64,000 nucleotides of DNA. Origin: Oscillospiraceae bacterium. Lineage in GTDB: Bacteria > Bacillota > Clostridia > Oscillospirales > Acutalibacteraceae. The DNA is taken from the NCBI GenBank assembly GCA_015066385.1, contig SVOJ01000012.1, positions 19,201-83,200 of the forward strand. Reading direction: 5' to 3'. Positions within the stretch are counted from its first letter, which is position 1. Every line of letters starts with the position of its first letter. Below are positions 1-9,582 of this stretch, in pieces. Below the pieces are notes generated by a model. It did not search any database, was not told where the DNA came from, and worked only from the letters and a program-made list of their open reading frames with translations. A program made the translations under genes and the position numbers.

Positions 1-991
1 GGCTTCTTGCTTCGTGCGAATACTTGGTCTTATTTTCTTCGGTCACATTGTCAACAAGATAGGTGCAAAGGATTTCACCTGCGGTGATGTCGAGCACTTT
101 AACAAGAATACGGTTTTCGGCATCAACTTCAAGAATCAGAGCCTGGGCTACCTGCTTGCTGCCGTCGGGATGAATGGAGTTTACACCGTCCACGCTGAAT
201 TCGGCATACGACAGACCGCAGTCACCGATGGCGGTGAAAGTGCCCTGCCAGATGCTTCGCGGGTCGTTGGACGGATAGTGGGAATGGCCCGAAATGTCCA
301 CGACCTGCGGATACTTGTTGAGCACCTCGGTGAAATATTTCACACCCCAGCCTTCGTGCGTATAACTGCCGAAGACGGTGTCGGTGATGTGTTCATGCTG
401 GAAAACAAACACGGGCTTGTCGGGTGTGTCGGCAACAGCGACAGCCAATTCTCTATCAAGCCATTCGACCTGCGAAGGCAGATAATGTGCATCTTCGTCA
501 GCACAAGCGGAAATAACAATAAAATGATAGCCGTTTATAACGGTGTGGTAATCAGGTTGCTGCCCTGTTACCTGCGTGAGCATGGCAAGGGAATCTGCCT
601 TGGAGTAAAAATTGCCGTCATGGCTGGCAACCGCCGCCAGAGAGAGGGCTTTCGTTTCGTCACGAAGCACATTGTTGACCGTTGCACCGAATGCGGCATA
701 AGCGGTCATGGATCCTTCGTCGGTGATATCACCCGAAAAGACAACGGCATCGACCTTGTTGTAATCGGCATCCTTGTCGGCAAGGGCATATGCCTGTTTC
801 ATCATCTTTGTAATGCGGCGGCAACCCGTGTCACCCAATGTGATAACATGGGTATCGCTTGCGGCAACAAAACGCATCACGGGAACGAAATCATCTTCAA
901 TATCCTTGGGTGTTGCGGGTGCCACAAACAAACCGAAAAAGGTTGCGAGGGTGGTGAATATGGTCAGTACAACAGAAACAAAAACCTGCAT
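1..991 (-). CDS. Calcineurin-like metallophosphoesterase, partial (3' end outside window)
   Basis: Complement of 1..991 reads MQVFVSVVLTIFTTLATFFGLFVAP...RFVAASDTHV...VVFSGDITDEG...DISGHSHYPSND...; GGAGG just upstream of the ATG at 991. Not in the ORF track because no stop lies inside the window. Confidence 0.85.
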   Translation of the reverse strand, partial: MQVFVSVVLTIFTTLATFFGLFVAPATPKDIEDDFVPVMRFVAASDTHVITLGDTGCRRITKMMKQAYALADKDADYNKVDAVVFSGDITDEGSMTAYAAFGATVNNVLRDETKALSLAAVASHDGNFYSKADSLAMLTQVTGQQPDYHTVINGYHFIVISACADEDAHYLPSQVEWLDRELAVAVADTPDKPVFVFQHEHITDTVFGSYTHEGWGVKYFTEVLNKYPQVVDISGHSHYPSNDPRSIWQGTFTAIGDCGLSYAEFSVDGVNSIHPDGSKQVAQALILEVDAENRILVKVLDITAGEILCTYLVDNVTEENKTKYSHEARS

Positions 992-1051
992 AAAAACGCC
1001 TCCGTTTTCTTTTTTTTCATCTTACCATGATAAGGAAAGGATTGCAATGCT

Positions 1052-2113
1052 TTATTTTAAATTGCTTTTTATATGTTCCATATAATACAACCAGTCTTTG
1101 CGGCTGAAAAAGTGAATGCCTGCGCGCAGATGATAGGCAATGTGCCCGCCGTGCAGGAAAGTCCCGATATCGGATTGTGTGTCATCCCCGTCAAAGCCTT
1201 TTTTACCGAGCAATTCCCAAGCGGGTGCGGCGGCGGTACAGCAAATTTTTTCACTCCACGGGTCTGCCCACAGATCGTCCTTTGCGCAACCCACGCATGC
1301 AAAGCGGGGTGCAATACAGGCAAGTGCCATGTGCTGATCGAGCACTTCAAAGACCGTTTCGGTGGTATATTTATGATGATTCTCACAGAACCAATAGTGG
1401 AAATATTTGTGAATATGTTCATACGTTTCGGCATCCGCGTGTTTGGTCTGTTCGAGTGCCGTGCCGCCGCAACCCGAACCGTTGATGAGTGCAAAGCGGA
1501 TTCTTTCATCCTGTGCGGCACACCACATGGCGGTTTTTCCGAGACGGGAATGTCCTGCCACGGCAACATTATTTTGGTCAATTTCGGGACGGTTCAGCAA
1601 ATAGTCAAGCGCACCCTGCATGGCATACGCCCACAGGGATATTTTTCCCCAACCCGTGCCGTCGGTCGGGCGCTCAAAACAGCCTGCAAGACCGTCTGCG
1701 AAATCGGCATCGTCGGACGTGATATCCTTGTAGCAGATTTCGGCAAGGCAGAAACCGTTGTCAATGATTTCTTCGGTCGGACAGTACATATCGTACGGTT
1801 CGGGACGGAAATTGATCAGCAGAATCAGCGGATGCACCTTGCCGTCAGTGGGAATAAACAGGTGCATCGGAACGGTGTGGTCGCCTTTGGGTGCGTGGAA
1901 AGTCAGTTTCACCGATTCAAGCCTTGCACTGCCTCCCGCACATTTGGGGTTGACTTCGGCAACTTCGGCGGTCACTTTGCATTTTTCGGGTGCAAAGCCA
2001 TATTCTTCATGACGTAACAAATCGAGCAGTTCTTGCCTGCGTTTTGTCCAGTCCTCTGCGGTACAAACGGGCTTGCCGTCAGCAAAACGCAACAATTCGG
2101 GTCTGATATTCAT
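1052..2113 (-). CDS. Alpha/beta-hydrolase, glucuronoyl esterase (CE15)/acetylxylan esterase-like
   Basis: 353 aa ORF with nucleophile motif AGHSRLGKTAMWCAAQDERIRFA, typical of CE15-like bacterial esterases. Confidence 0.75.
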   Translation of the reverse strand: MNIRPELLRFADGKPVCTAEDWTKRRQELLDLLRHEEYGFAPEKCKVTAEVAEVNPKCAGGSARLESVKLTFHAPKGDHTVPMHLFIPTDGKVHPLILLINFRPEPYDMYCPTEEIIDNGFCLAEICYKDITSDDADFADGLAGCFERPTDGTGWGKISLWAYAMQGALDYLLNRPEIDQNNVAVAGHSRLGKTAMWCAAQDERIRFALINGSGCGGTALEQTKHADAETYEHIHKYFHYWFCENHHKYTTETVFEVLDQHMALACIAPRFACVGCAKDDLWADPWSEKICCTAAAPAWELLGKKGFDGDDTQSDIGTFLHGGHIAYHLRAGIHFFSRKDWLYYMEHIKSNLK

Positions 2114-2568
2114 GCTTTATCCTCCTTTTGTTTCGGATATACAAGTTCAAATTCTTCACACACAACAGGGGTCTGACGGGTAAAAGGCAAATCGATTGCC
2201 GAAAGTTCTTTTCTGAAAAAGTCTTCATGCTCCCGCCGCCAATAAGCCAACGAGCCGTTCCCCTCACCTTCTTTTGCGGCATGCAAAGGGGAAACTTTGT
2301 TGAACGCGCACATGTAAACGAGCGTTGTGCGGATCACACAGACCGCATTTTCGCGACTGTCGAGCACCACACTGTATTGTCCCGCTTTCGGCAAAGGCGC
2401 GTTTTCATGTGCATATACTTCATGGAGGGATGAACAAGCCGTCTTTTTGCCGCAACGCACAAGTTCTGCCAACAAATCGGCATCCACACCGAATGCAAAT
2501 GCATCATAGTCCGTCTGCGGCAGATTATTTTCTTGCAAAAATGCACGAAACATTTCATTGGCTTTCAT
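2110..2568 (-). CDS. ASCH domain-containing protein
   Basis: ORF 2110..2625; likely start at internal MKANEM. ASCH-like pattern: GQYSVVLDSRENAVCVIRTTLVYMCAFNKVS...EGEGNGSLAYWRREHEDFF. Confidence 0.75.
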   Translation of the reverse strand: MKANEMFRAFLQENNLPQTDYDAFAFGVDADLLAELVRCGKKTACSSLHEVYAHENAPLPKAGQYSVVLDSRENAVCVIRTTLVYMCAFNKVSPLHAAKEGEGNGSLAYWRREHEDFFRKELSAIDLPFTRQTPVVCEEFELVYPKQKEDKA

Positions 2569-2634
2569 TTTCTCACCCTTTTTGTTCCCTATTATATCAG
2601 TTATCTTTCCGTTTTTCCACTGCAAATATAAATG

Positions 2635-2662
2635 TTGACAAAAAAGTTTTTTAATGTAAAAT
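2635..2662 (+). promoter_or_regulatory. Sigma70-type promoter for GH51 gene
   Basis: TTGACA (2635-2640), 16-bp spacer, TAAAAT (2657-2662), upstream of the 2692 start. Confidence 0.6.
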
Positions 2663-2691
2663 AAAATTATTAAACAGAAAGGATGTTATTT

Positions 2692-5433
2692 ATGAAACAT
2701 TCCCTTGTAAACATATGGCAAAAGATCGTTGCATTTTTCAGTGCCGCATTCATGCTCATCTGCGGACTGTTTGCAGAAAAGGAGCCTGAAAAAATGTATC
2801 CCGAAAATAACACAATCGGCACTTATGATGAACAGACCGCCGACTACAACCTGAACATTCTGCCCGAAAGCCAAGTGCATGACATTTCCGACATTCTTTA
2901 CGGTGTATTTTTTGAAGACATCAACTTCGCGGCAGATGCAGGCCTTTATGCCGAAAAAATCGCAAACCGCTCGTTTGAATTCACCGCCCTTGCAACCGAT
3001 GACGAACTGTTTCATTGGGCTGCCGTGAATGGTGCTGCTCTGAATGTTTTGATTGATGCTTCCGATGCACTCAACCGCAACAACACAAACTATCTTGTCA
3101 TTGCAAACGAAGCCGACTCCCCCGCGGGTGCAAAAAACATCGGCTTTATGGAAGGCATGAACCTTGACGAAGGTGCCGCATACAATTTCTCGGTCTGGGC
3201 AAAGGGGCTTGACGGTTACACGGGTAAACTCTATGCCCGCATCTGTGTCGGGGACGAAGTGATTGACGAAGCGGTCATTGAAAACATCACTGCCGACTGG
3301 GCGCAGTACAAAATGACCCTTGAAAGCACTGTCACCGCAATCGAAAATGTATCTGCACAGATTCTCATTGATAACGGTAAAGCGGCTGTTGACATGGTTT
3401 CGCTGTTCCCCGTTGATACCTACAAAGGCAGAGAAAACGGTCTGCGCAAAGACCTTTGCATGCTTCTTGAAGAAATGCAACCCAAATTCCTGCGATTCCC
3501 CGGTGGCTGTGTCATTGAAGGATACACCTGGGAAACGGCTTACCACTGGAAAGACAGCATCGGTGTGGATGAAAACGGCGATCCGCTTTTGTTCAACGGC
3601 ACGTACGGCGATGTTGCCGCCCGTTTGCAGGGTGAAAACATCTGGACCGACCATGCCGCAACCGAAGACCCGTATCCGTCCTTCATGACCTACGGCCTGG
3701 GCTTCTATGAATACTTCCTTTTGTGCGAAGACCTCGGTGCGGTTGCCGTGCCCGTTCTGAACTGCGGACTGTACTGCCAGATGCGCGGCATGGGTCCCGT
3801 GGACATGAATTCGGAAGAATTTGCAAAGTATCTCGACGATATGTTTGACCTCATCGAGTTCTGTCGCGGTGATGAAACCACTCCTTGGGGCAAGGCAAGA
3901 ATTGCCATGGGGCACACAGAACCCTTTGACCTGCAATACATCTGCATCGGCAACGAAAACGAAGGAATGGATTACTATGAACGCTATGTTGCTTTCTTAG
4001 AAGCATTCCTTGCCGCAAAAGCAGAAAACCCCGAACTTTATGAAGGCATTGAACTGATTTATTCCGCAGGTGCGGCAGATGCCACCCACGGTGTCAACTA
4101 CATCGGCTCTTACGCATATGCAAAAGACTATCTTGAAGCACATCCTGAACTTTCCGTCAACGATTTTGCGGGGGCAACCGACCAGCATTATTACAACGAT
4201 CCCATCTGGTTCCGCCGCAACACCGACTACTATGATGAAAAGAATTATTCCCGCACCGTGGAGGGTATGACCGACACCAACTACGGCGGTGCAATTCAGG
4301 TTTTCTTAGGTGAATATGCCGCCCGTTCCAACAGCCTCGAAGCAGCCCTTGCGGAAGCGGCTTACATGACAGGTCTTGAACGCAACGGCGACATCGTCCG
4401 TATGGCGGCTTATGCACCGCTGTTCTCCTCCACCACGGCAAGGCACTGGAGTCCGAACCTCATCTGGTTCAACAATTCCGACAGCATCGGTTCGATCAGT
4501 TACTATGCACAAAAACTGTTCTCCGCCAATGCAGGCACCACGCTTCTTGAAAGCAGTCTTGACGGTGCACTGATTGAACAGCCCACCCTTTCGGGCAAGG
4601 TCGGTGTCGGCACATGGTACACAAGTGCAAAATTTGACAATGTCAAGGTCGTTTCCAATGCAGACGGCAAGATTCTCGGCGAAGATGATTTCTCCATTAA
4701 CACCTTCTGGTGGAACTGGGATGCCGCCACCGACGGCAAATTCAAGGTCGAAGACGGTGCACTGGTGCAGAAGACCACCGAAATGAACTATTCCAACACG
4801 GGTTCTGTCGCTTACTTCGGCTCTTCCGATTGGGAAGACTACACCTTTACCGTGGAAGCGACCAAACTCGACGGCGAAGAAGGATTTATCATTCCCTTTG
4901 CAGTCAAAGACACAAAGAACAACTACTTCTGGAATATCGGCGGCTGGGGCAATACCGTTTCCTGCCTGCAAAGCATTGAAAACGATGTCAAAACAGGACA
5001 AATCATCGGCACCATCCGCGATTTCACAGCCGAAACAGGCAAGACATACGAACTGAAAGTGGTTGTCAGCGGCAGAAACATTCAGTGCTACATCGACGGT
5101 GAACTGTATGTTGATTACACCACGGGTTCTTCCTGCGAAGCCGAAGCTTATCAGGTCGTCAGCACCGACGAAACGGGTGACATCATTGTAAAACTCGTCA
5201 ATGTCACAAACAGCCCCCGCACCTTTGCCGTGACCATCGACGAAAACACCGCAGTGAACAGCACGGCAACGGCTTACCAGATGTTCCACACCGATCCGAC
5301 GGTTGAAAACCACATCGGACAGACGGAAAATGTAAAAATTGAAGAAATCACCCTCGAAAACATCACAAACGCATTCAACTACACCGTTCCCTGCTACTCT
5401 GCAACGGTTGTACGCATTCAAAGAGCAAAATAA
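2692..5433 (+). CDS. Alpha-L-arabinofuranosidase (GH51 family) with C-terminal concanavalin-like module
   Basis: ISDILYGVFFEDINFAADAGLYAEKIANRSFEF, FLRFPGGCVIEGYTWE, CIGNENEG; GH51 signatures. Confidence 0.88.
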   Translation: MKHSLVNIWQKIVAFFSAAFMLICGLFAEKEPEKMYPENNTIGTYDEQTADYNLNILPESQVHDISDILYGVFFEDINFAADAGLYAEKIANRSFEFTALATDDELFHWAAVNGAALNVLIDASDALNRNNTNYLVIANEADSPAGAKNIGFMEGMNLDEGAAYNFSVWAKGLDGYTGKLYARICVGDEVIDEAVIENITADWAQYKMTLESTVTAIENVSAQILIDNGKAAVDMVSLFPVDTYKGRENGLRKDLCMLLEEMQPKFLRFPGGCVIEGYTWETAYHWKDSIGVDENGDPLLFNGTYGDVAARLQGENIWTDHAATEDPYPSFMTYGLGFYEYFLLCEDLGAVAVPVLNCGLYCQMRGMGPVDMNSEEFAKYLDDMFDLIEFCRGDETTPWGKARIAMGHTEPFDLQYICIGNENEGMDYYERYVAFLEAFLAAKAENPELYEGIELIYSAGAADATHGVNYIGSYAYAKDYLEAHPELSVNDFAGATDQHYYNDPIWFRRNTDYYDEKNYSRTVEGMTDTNYGGAIQVFLGEYAARSNSLEAALAEAAYMTGLERNGDIVRMAAYAPLFSSTTARHWSPNLIWFNNSDSIGSISYYAQKLFSANAGTTLLESSLDGALIEQPTLSGKVGVGTWYTSAKFDNVKVVSNADGKILGEDDFSINTFWWNWDAATDGKFKVEDGALVQKTTEMNYSNTGSVAYFGSSDWEDYTFTVEATKLDGEEGFIIPFAVKDTKNNYFWNIGGWGNTVSCLQSIENDVKTGQIIGTIRDFTAETGKTYELKVVVSGRNIQCYIDGELYVDYTTGSSCEAEAYQVVSTDETGDIIVKLVNVTNSPRTFAVTIDENTAVNSTATAYQMFHTDPTVENHIGQTENVKIEEITLENITNAFNYTVPCYSATVVRIQRAK

Positions 5434-5444
5434 AACTTTTACCA

Positions 5445-5476
5445 CCCGGGTCTGCAAACGCAGGCCCGGTTTTTTT
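5445..5476 (+). terminator. Intrinsic terminator after GH51 gene
   Basis: CCGGGTCTGC-aaac-GCAGGCCCGG followed by a T run. Confidence 0.75.
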
Positions 5477-5479
5477 GCC

Positions 5480-5935
5480 TTAATTATTATATACATCAAT
5501 AATTTCTTTTCCCTTTCTTTCGGCATATTGCAGTGCCGAATATGCACCGCCGAAATCCCTATAAACACCCGACACAACAAATTCAGACTGTTCAATCATC
5601 CACCTGTTCCTTAATGGGATTGCTTGTTTATAGTATGTGGTTGAACAAATTTCAGGAATAATAATTTCATCAAACCATTCTTTGTAATATTCTTTATTAT
5701 GTTGCATTTCTTTTGTTAAATAAGGCATAACAAGAATAAGGTGTATTTCTTTTTCTTTTTTTATTTTACATTGCTTTACCACTTTAATAAATAAATCATC
5801 AAAATCTCCCATGCCGCCTGTATAAAAAATCGTCACACCTTTTTTTTCAACAAGATACTCAACAATCAGCTGCATTTCATTTTTTATATCCCGGTATAAA
5901 TCTCTGTGCCCAAAACCGCAACAAGCAATACCCAT
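5480..5935 (-). CDS. SLOG-superfamily (DUF1273-like) protein
   Basis: MGIACCGFGHRDLY...YTGGMGDFDDLF...NRWMIEQSEFVVSGVYRDFGGAYSALQYAERKGKEIIDV; GHR, GGMGDFD and terminal GGA pattern match SLOG/DUF1273. GGAGG precedes the ATG at 5935. Confidence 0.7.
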   Translation of the reverse strand: MGIACCGFGHRDLYRDIKNEMQLIVEYLVEKKGVTIFYTGGMGDFDDLFIKVVKQCKIKKEKEIHLILVMPYLTKEMQHNKEYYKEWFDEIIIPEICSTTYYKQAIPLRNRWMIEQSEFVVSGVYRDFGGAYSALQYAERKGKEIIDVYNN

Positions 5936-5970
5936 AAAATCCTCCAACTCATAAAATACTATCGACTATC

Positions 5971-5997
5971 AATTATACCGATATTATCGGTATAATT
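5971..5997. promoter_or_regulatory. Perfect 13+1+13 palindrome, probable operator between divergent genes
   Basis: AATTATACCGATA-T-TATCGGTATAATT; TTATACCGAT recurs at 6026-6035. Confidence 0.7.
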
Positions 5998-6070
5998 CAA
6001 CATATTTCGATACAATCATCGATATTTATACCGATGACAATAGTATAAAATATAGACGGAGGTGATTTAA

Positions 6071-6385
6071 GTGAACGAAGATTTTATTCGGAACAGAATT
6101 TCAATGTTGCGAACCCAAAAAGGGGTATCGGAATACAAGATGAGCCTTGATCTCGGACACAGCAAAAGTTATATGCAAAGCATTTCGTCCGGCCGTTCAC
6201 TGCCGCCTTTATCTGAATTTTTGTATATTTGCGAATATCTCGGCGTCACCCCGCAGGCATTTTTTGATACAGAACAAAATGAACCGGCACTCGTGCAGGA
6301 ACTTCTGACTGTTTGCAAAACAATGTCCGAACAGGATCTTCGTGCCCTTGTGGATGTCGCCAAACGGCTTTCTGATAAAAATTGA
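6071..6385 (+). CDS. XRE-family helix-turn-helix regulator
   Basis: RNRISMLRTQKGVSEYKMSLDLGHSKSYMQSISSGRSLPPLSEFLYICEYLGVTPQAFF; GTG start after GGAGGTGATTTAA. Confidence 0.85.
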   Translation: MNEDFIRNRISMLRTQKGVSEYKMSLDLGHSKSYMQSISSGRSLPPLSEFLYICEYLGVTPQAFFDTEQNEPALVQELLTVCKTMSEQDLRALVDVAKRLSDKN

Positions 6386-6455
6386 TTTCGTTATCAATCA
6401 TAAATCTGCTTTTCGACTCCGGGTCTGCTTGTCAAGCAGGTCCGGTTTTTTATTA

Positions 6456-6492
6456 TATAGGAAATTGCTCGCGTTGTGAGCAATTTCCTATA
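6456..6492. repeat. Perfect 15-bp inverted repeat (stem-loop)
   Basis: TATAGGAAATTGCTC-gcgttgt-GAGCAATTTCCTATA. Confidence 0.8.
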
Positions 6493-6577
6493 ACAAAAAC
6501 ACCTTTTCGCCCCCAAGATTGGGGGACGGGCGTTTGATTCGTCGCAGACGATTTTTTATATTTTTTCAAATTTCCTC

Positions 6578-6606
6578 TTGACAAACGAAAAAAATGGGAT
6601 TATAAT
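6578..6606 (+). promoter_or_regulatory. Consensus sigma70-type promoter for ABC importer operon
   Basis: TTGACA (6578-6583), 17-bp spacer, TATAAT (6601-6606). Confidence 0.85.
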
Positions 6607-6614
6607 GACTTCAT

Positions 6615-6635
6615 CACATAAAAGCGTTGATGCTT
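6615..6635 (+). promoter_or_regulatory. Operator-like element shared with the promoter at about 40.0 kb
   Basis: CACATAAAAGcgTTgATGCTT, just downstream of the -10; matches CACATAAAAGttTTcATGCTT on the minus strand at 39996-40016. Confidence 0.55.
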
Positions 6636-6693
6636 AAAAGTGATATAGCATAAAAACTTAAAAGCGTCAAAGCACTAAAGAGAGGTAATCATT

Positions 6694-7725
6694 ATGAAAA
6701 AGTTTGTTTCCCTTTTCCTTTGCACTCTTCTTTGCATGAGTTTGCTTGCAGGCTGTGCAACCGACACCGCTGACCCGACAAATGAAGCTACCGATGCCGC
6801 TTCTGCGGGTAATGTTCTTTCCGCAGGTGATGCAACCGAGGACAACGAAAAATTTGTGGTCGGTATCTGCCAGCTTGCTCCCCACGAAGCACTGGATGCC
6901 GCTACCCAAGGTTTTCAGGATGCTTTGATCGATGAATTGGGTGCCGAAAATGTTGAATTCATTCTGCAGAATGCCGCAGGCGAAGCCAACACCTGTACGA
7001 CCATCGTCAATGACTTCGTTTCCAAGGAAGTGGATTTGATTATGGCAAACGCAACTGCCGCTCTGCAGGCAGCCGCCAATGCAACGCTTGATATTCCGAT
7101 TCTCGGCACATCCATCACCGAATACGGTGTAGCCCTTGAATTGACCGATTTCGACGGCACTGTCGGCGGCAACATTTCGGGCACTTCCGACCTTGCTCCC
7201 CTTGATGAACAGGCACAGATGGTCATTGACCTTGTTCCCGATGCAAAGACGGTCGGTCTGCTGTATTGCTCGGCAGAACCCAACTCCGAATACCAGGTCA
7301 AGGTTGTCAGAGAATACCTTGAAGGCAAAGGTCTGACGGTTGAAGATTTTGCTTTCTCCGCTTCTTCCGACGTAGCACAGGTTGCCGAAGCCGCCGCTGC
7401 CGCTTGTGATGCTCTTTACATCCCCACCGACAACACCGCCGCTTCCTGCACCGAAACCATCAACAACGTTGTTCTTCCTACCGGCACGCCCATCATTGCA
7501 GGTGAATCCGGAATCTGCTCCGGTTGCGGTATTGCAACCCTTTCCATCAGCTACTATGAACTCGGCAAAACCACGGGTGCCATGGCTGCAAAGATCCTCA
7601 AGGGTGAAGCCGACATCGCCGAAATGCCGATCGAATACGACAACAACCCCGTCAAGAAATACAACGCAACAAACTGCACGGAACTGAACATCACCGTTCC
7701 CGAAGATTACGAACCCCTCGCATAA
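6694..7725 (+). CDS. ABC transporter substrate-binding lipoprotein (ABC_sub_bind/TrpX family)
   Basis: Lipobox LLAGC; FVVGICQLAPHEALDAATQGFQDAL...VDLIMANATAALQAAANATLDIPILGTSITEYG. Confidence 0.85.
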   Translation: MKKFVSLFLCTLLCMSLLAGCATDTADPTNEATDAASAGNVLSAGDATEDNEKFVVGICQLAPHEALDAATQGFQDALIDELGAENVEFILQNAAGEANTCTTIVNDFVSKEVDLIMANATAALQAAANATLDIPILGTSITEYGVALELTDFDGTVGGNISGTSDLAPLDEQAQMVIDLVPDAKTVGLLYCSAEPNSEYQVKVVREYLEGKGLTVEDFAFSASSDVAQVAEAAAAACDALYIPTDNTAASCTETINNVVLPTGTPIIAGESGICSGCGIATLSISYYELGKTTGAMAAKILKGEADIAEMPIEYDNNPVKKYNATNCTELNITVPEDYEPLA

Positions 7726-7787
7726 ATATTAAAAACAACCATACAGTGCCGCTGTAAAAGGCGGCACTTTTTGACAGGAGGATATTT

Positions 7788-8687
7788 ATGGGTGCATTAT
7801 TGAATGCGTTGCCGGGTGCCGTTGCCCAAGGACTGATCTGGGGCATTATGGCAATCGGTGTCTATATTACATACAAAGTTCTTGACCTTGCAGACCTGAC
7901 CGTGGACGGCTCGATGGTAACCGGCATGGCCGTTTGTGCGGTGCTGATGGCAAACGGCTGGAATGTGTGGCCTGCGATGCTCATGGCATTTCTTGCAGGT
8001 ATGGCGGCAGGGCTTGTGACGGGCATTTTCCACACGGCGATGGGCATTCCCGCCATTCTTGCGGGGATTCTGACACAGCTGATGCTGTGGTCCGTAAACC
8101 TGAAAATCATGGGCAAAGCCAATCAGGCATTGCCGGCCCGTACCTTTGATGTGCTGATTACACAGCTTCGCAAAAATGAAGCACTGATCATTCTTGCTGT
8201 TTTCTGTGTTGTGCTGATCGCCGTTTTGTATTGGTTCTTCGGCACTAAATTCGGTTCGGGCATCAGGGCTACGGGATGCAACGAAAAAATGGCAAGAGCA
8301 CAGGGCATTGACACCAATTTCAACAAGTGCATCGGGCTGATTCTTTCCAACGGCATCGTTGCATTTTCGGGTGCACTGCTTGCACAATATTCGGGCAAAG
8401 CAGACATCAACGACGGCCGCGGTGCCATCGTGATCGGACTTGCGGCTGTTATTATCGGCGATGCACTCGTGTCACGGTTCAAGCCCAATTTCATCATTCG
8501 GCTGCTGGGTGTTGTGCTGGGCGGTGTTGTGTATTACATCGTCTATCAGGTTGTCATCTTCCTCGGCCTTGACACCGACCTTCTGAAAATGCTTTCGGCA
8601 GTGGTGGTTGCGGTGTTCCTTGCCGTTCCGTATCTGAAGAAAAAATACTTTTCACATCCGATGAAAAAGCACAAGGAGGCGGCATAA
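7788..8687 (+). CDS. ABC transporter permease (TrpY/branched-chain type)
   Basis: LAVTVDGSMV-like DLADLTVDGSMVTGMAV and multiple TM segments; between binding protein and ATPase. Confidence 0.85.
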   Translation: MGALLNALPGAVAQGLIWGIMAIGVYITYKVLDLADLTVDGSMVTGMAVCAVLMANGWNVWPAMLMAFLAGMAAGLVTGIFHTAMGIPAILAGILTQLMLWSVNLKIMGKANQALPARTFDVLITQLRKNEALIILAVFCVVLIAVLYWFFGTKFGSGIRATGCNEKMARAQGIDTNFNKCIGLILSNGIVAFSGALLAQYSGKADINDGRGAIVIGLAAVIIGDALVSRFKPNFIIRLLGVVLGGVVYYIVYQVVIFLGLDTDLLKMLSAVVVAVFLAVPYLKKKYFSHPMKKHKEAA

Positions 8688-9482
8688 ATGTTAGAAATCA
8701 AAAATGTAACCAAAATATTCAATGCAGGCACGGTCAATGAAAAAATTGCACTCAACAACATTTCGCTGACTCTGAACGACGGCGATTTTGTGACCGTTAT
8801 CGGCGGCAACGGTGCAGGCAAATCAACCATGCTCAACGTGACCGCAGGCACCTATGGTGTAGACGACGGACGCATCATCATTGACGGCAAAGATGTTACC
8901 AAACTGCCCGAATACAGGCGTGCAAAATACATAGGCCGCGTGTTTCAGGATCCCATGGTCGGCACGGCAGCCGATATGTGGATTGAAGAAAACATGGCAC
9001 TCGCACAGCAAAGAGGCACACGCCGAGGGCTTTCATGGTCAATCACAAAAAAAGACCGCGAAAAATTCAAAGAAATGCTTGCCCGCCTCGACCTCGGCCT
9101 CGAAAACCGTCTTTCCACCAAAGTTGCATTGCTTTCGGGCGGTCAGCGTCAAGCCGTCACCCTGCTGATGGCATCCATGATGCAGCCCAAACTCCTGCTT
9201 CTGGATGAACACACTGCCGCCTTGGACCCGAAAACCGCCGCAAAGGTGCTTGACATTACGGAAAGCATTGTCAACGAAACAAAACTGACGACCCTGATGA
9301 TCACACACAATATGAAAGATGCACTGCGACTTGGCAACCGCCTGATCATGATGCACGAAGGCAAAATCATTTTTGACGTTGCAGGCGAAGAAAAACAGAA
9401 TCTGACCGTTGCGGACCTGCTCAAGAAGTTCGAACTTGCAAGCGACGGCACGTTTGCAAACGACCGAATGCTGTTAGCATAA
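8688..9482 (+). CDS. ABC transporter ATP-binding protein (TrpZ type)
   Basis: Walker A GGNGAGKST, signature LSGGQRQA, Walker B LLLLDEHTAALDP. Confidence 0.9.
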   Translation: MLEIKNVTKIFNAGTVNEKIALNNISLTLNDGDFVTVIGGNGAGKSTMLNVTAGTYGVDDGRIIIDGKDVTKLPEYRRAKYIGRVFQDPMVGTAADMWIEENMALAQQRGTRRGLSWSITKKDREKFKEMLARLDLGLENRLSTKVALLSGGQRQAVTLLMASMMQPKLLLLDEHTAALDPKTAAKVLDITESIVNETKLTTLMITHNMKDALRLGNRLIMMHEGKIIFDVAGEEKQNLTVADLLKKFELASDGTFANDRMLLA

Positions 9483-9525
9483 TTTATTATTTTAAAAATT
9501 TAGCACATTAAATTGCAAAAATATC

Positions 9526-9554
9526 TTGACAAACATTTTTCACGGTGGTATACT
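9526..9554 (+). promoter_or_regulatory. Sigma70-type promoter for attenuator/aromatic operon
   Basis: TTGACA (9526-9531), 17-bp spacer, TATACT (9549-9554). Confidence 0.8.
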
Positions 9555-9582
9555 TTTTTTATCAACCGTACAGGAGTTCTTT

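Noticed and set aside
14-1030. 338-aa plus-strand ORF at the left edge
   Set aside because: Antisense to the phosphoesterase read on the minus strand, which has clear family motifs and an SD.
1073-2017. 314-aa plus-strand ORF
   Set aside because: Antisense shadow of the CE15-like esterase; no recognisable family or SD.
4306-5595. 429-aa minus-strand ORF (and 2686..3936)
   Set aside because: Antisense shadows of the GH51 gene, caused by codon bias.
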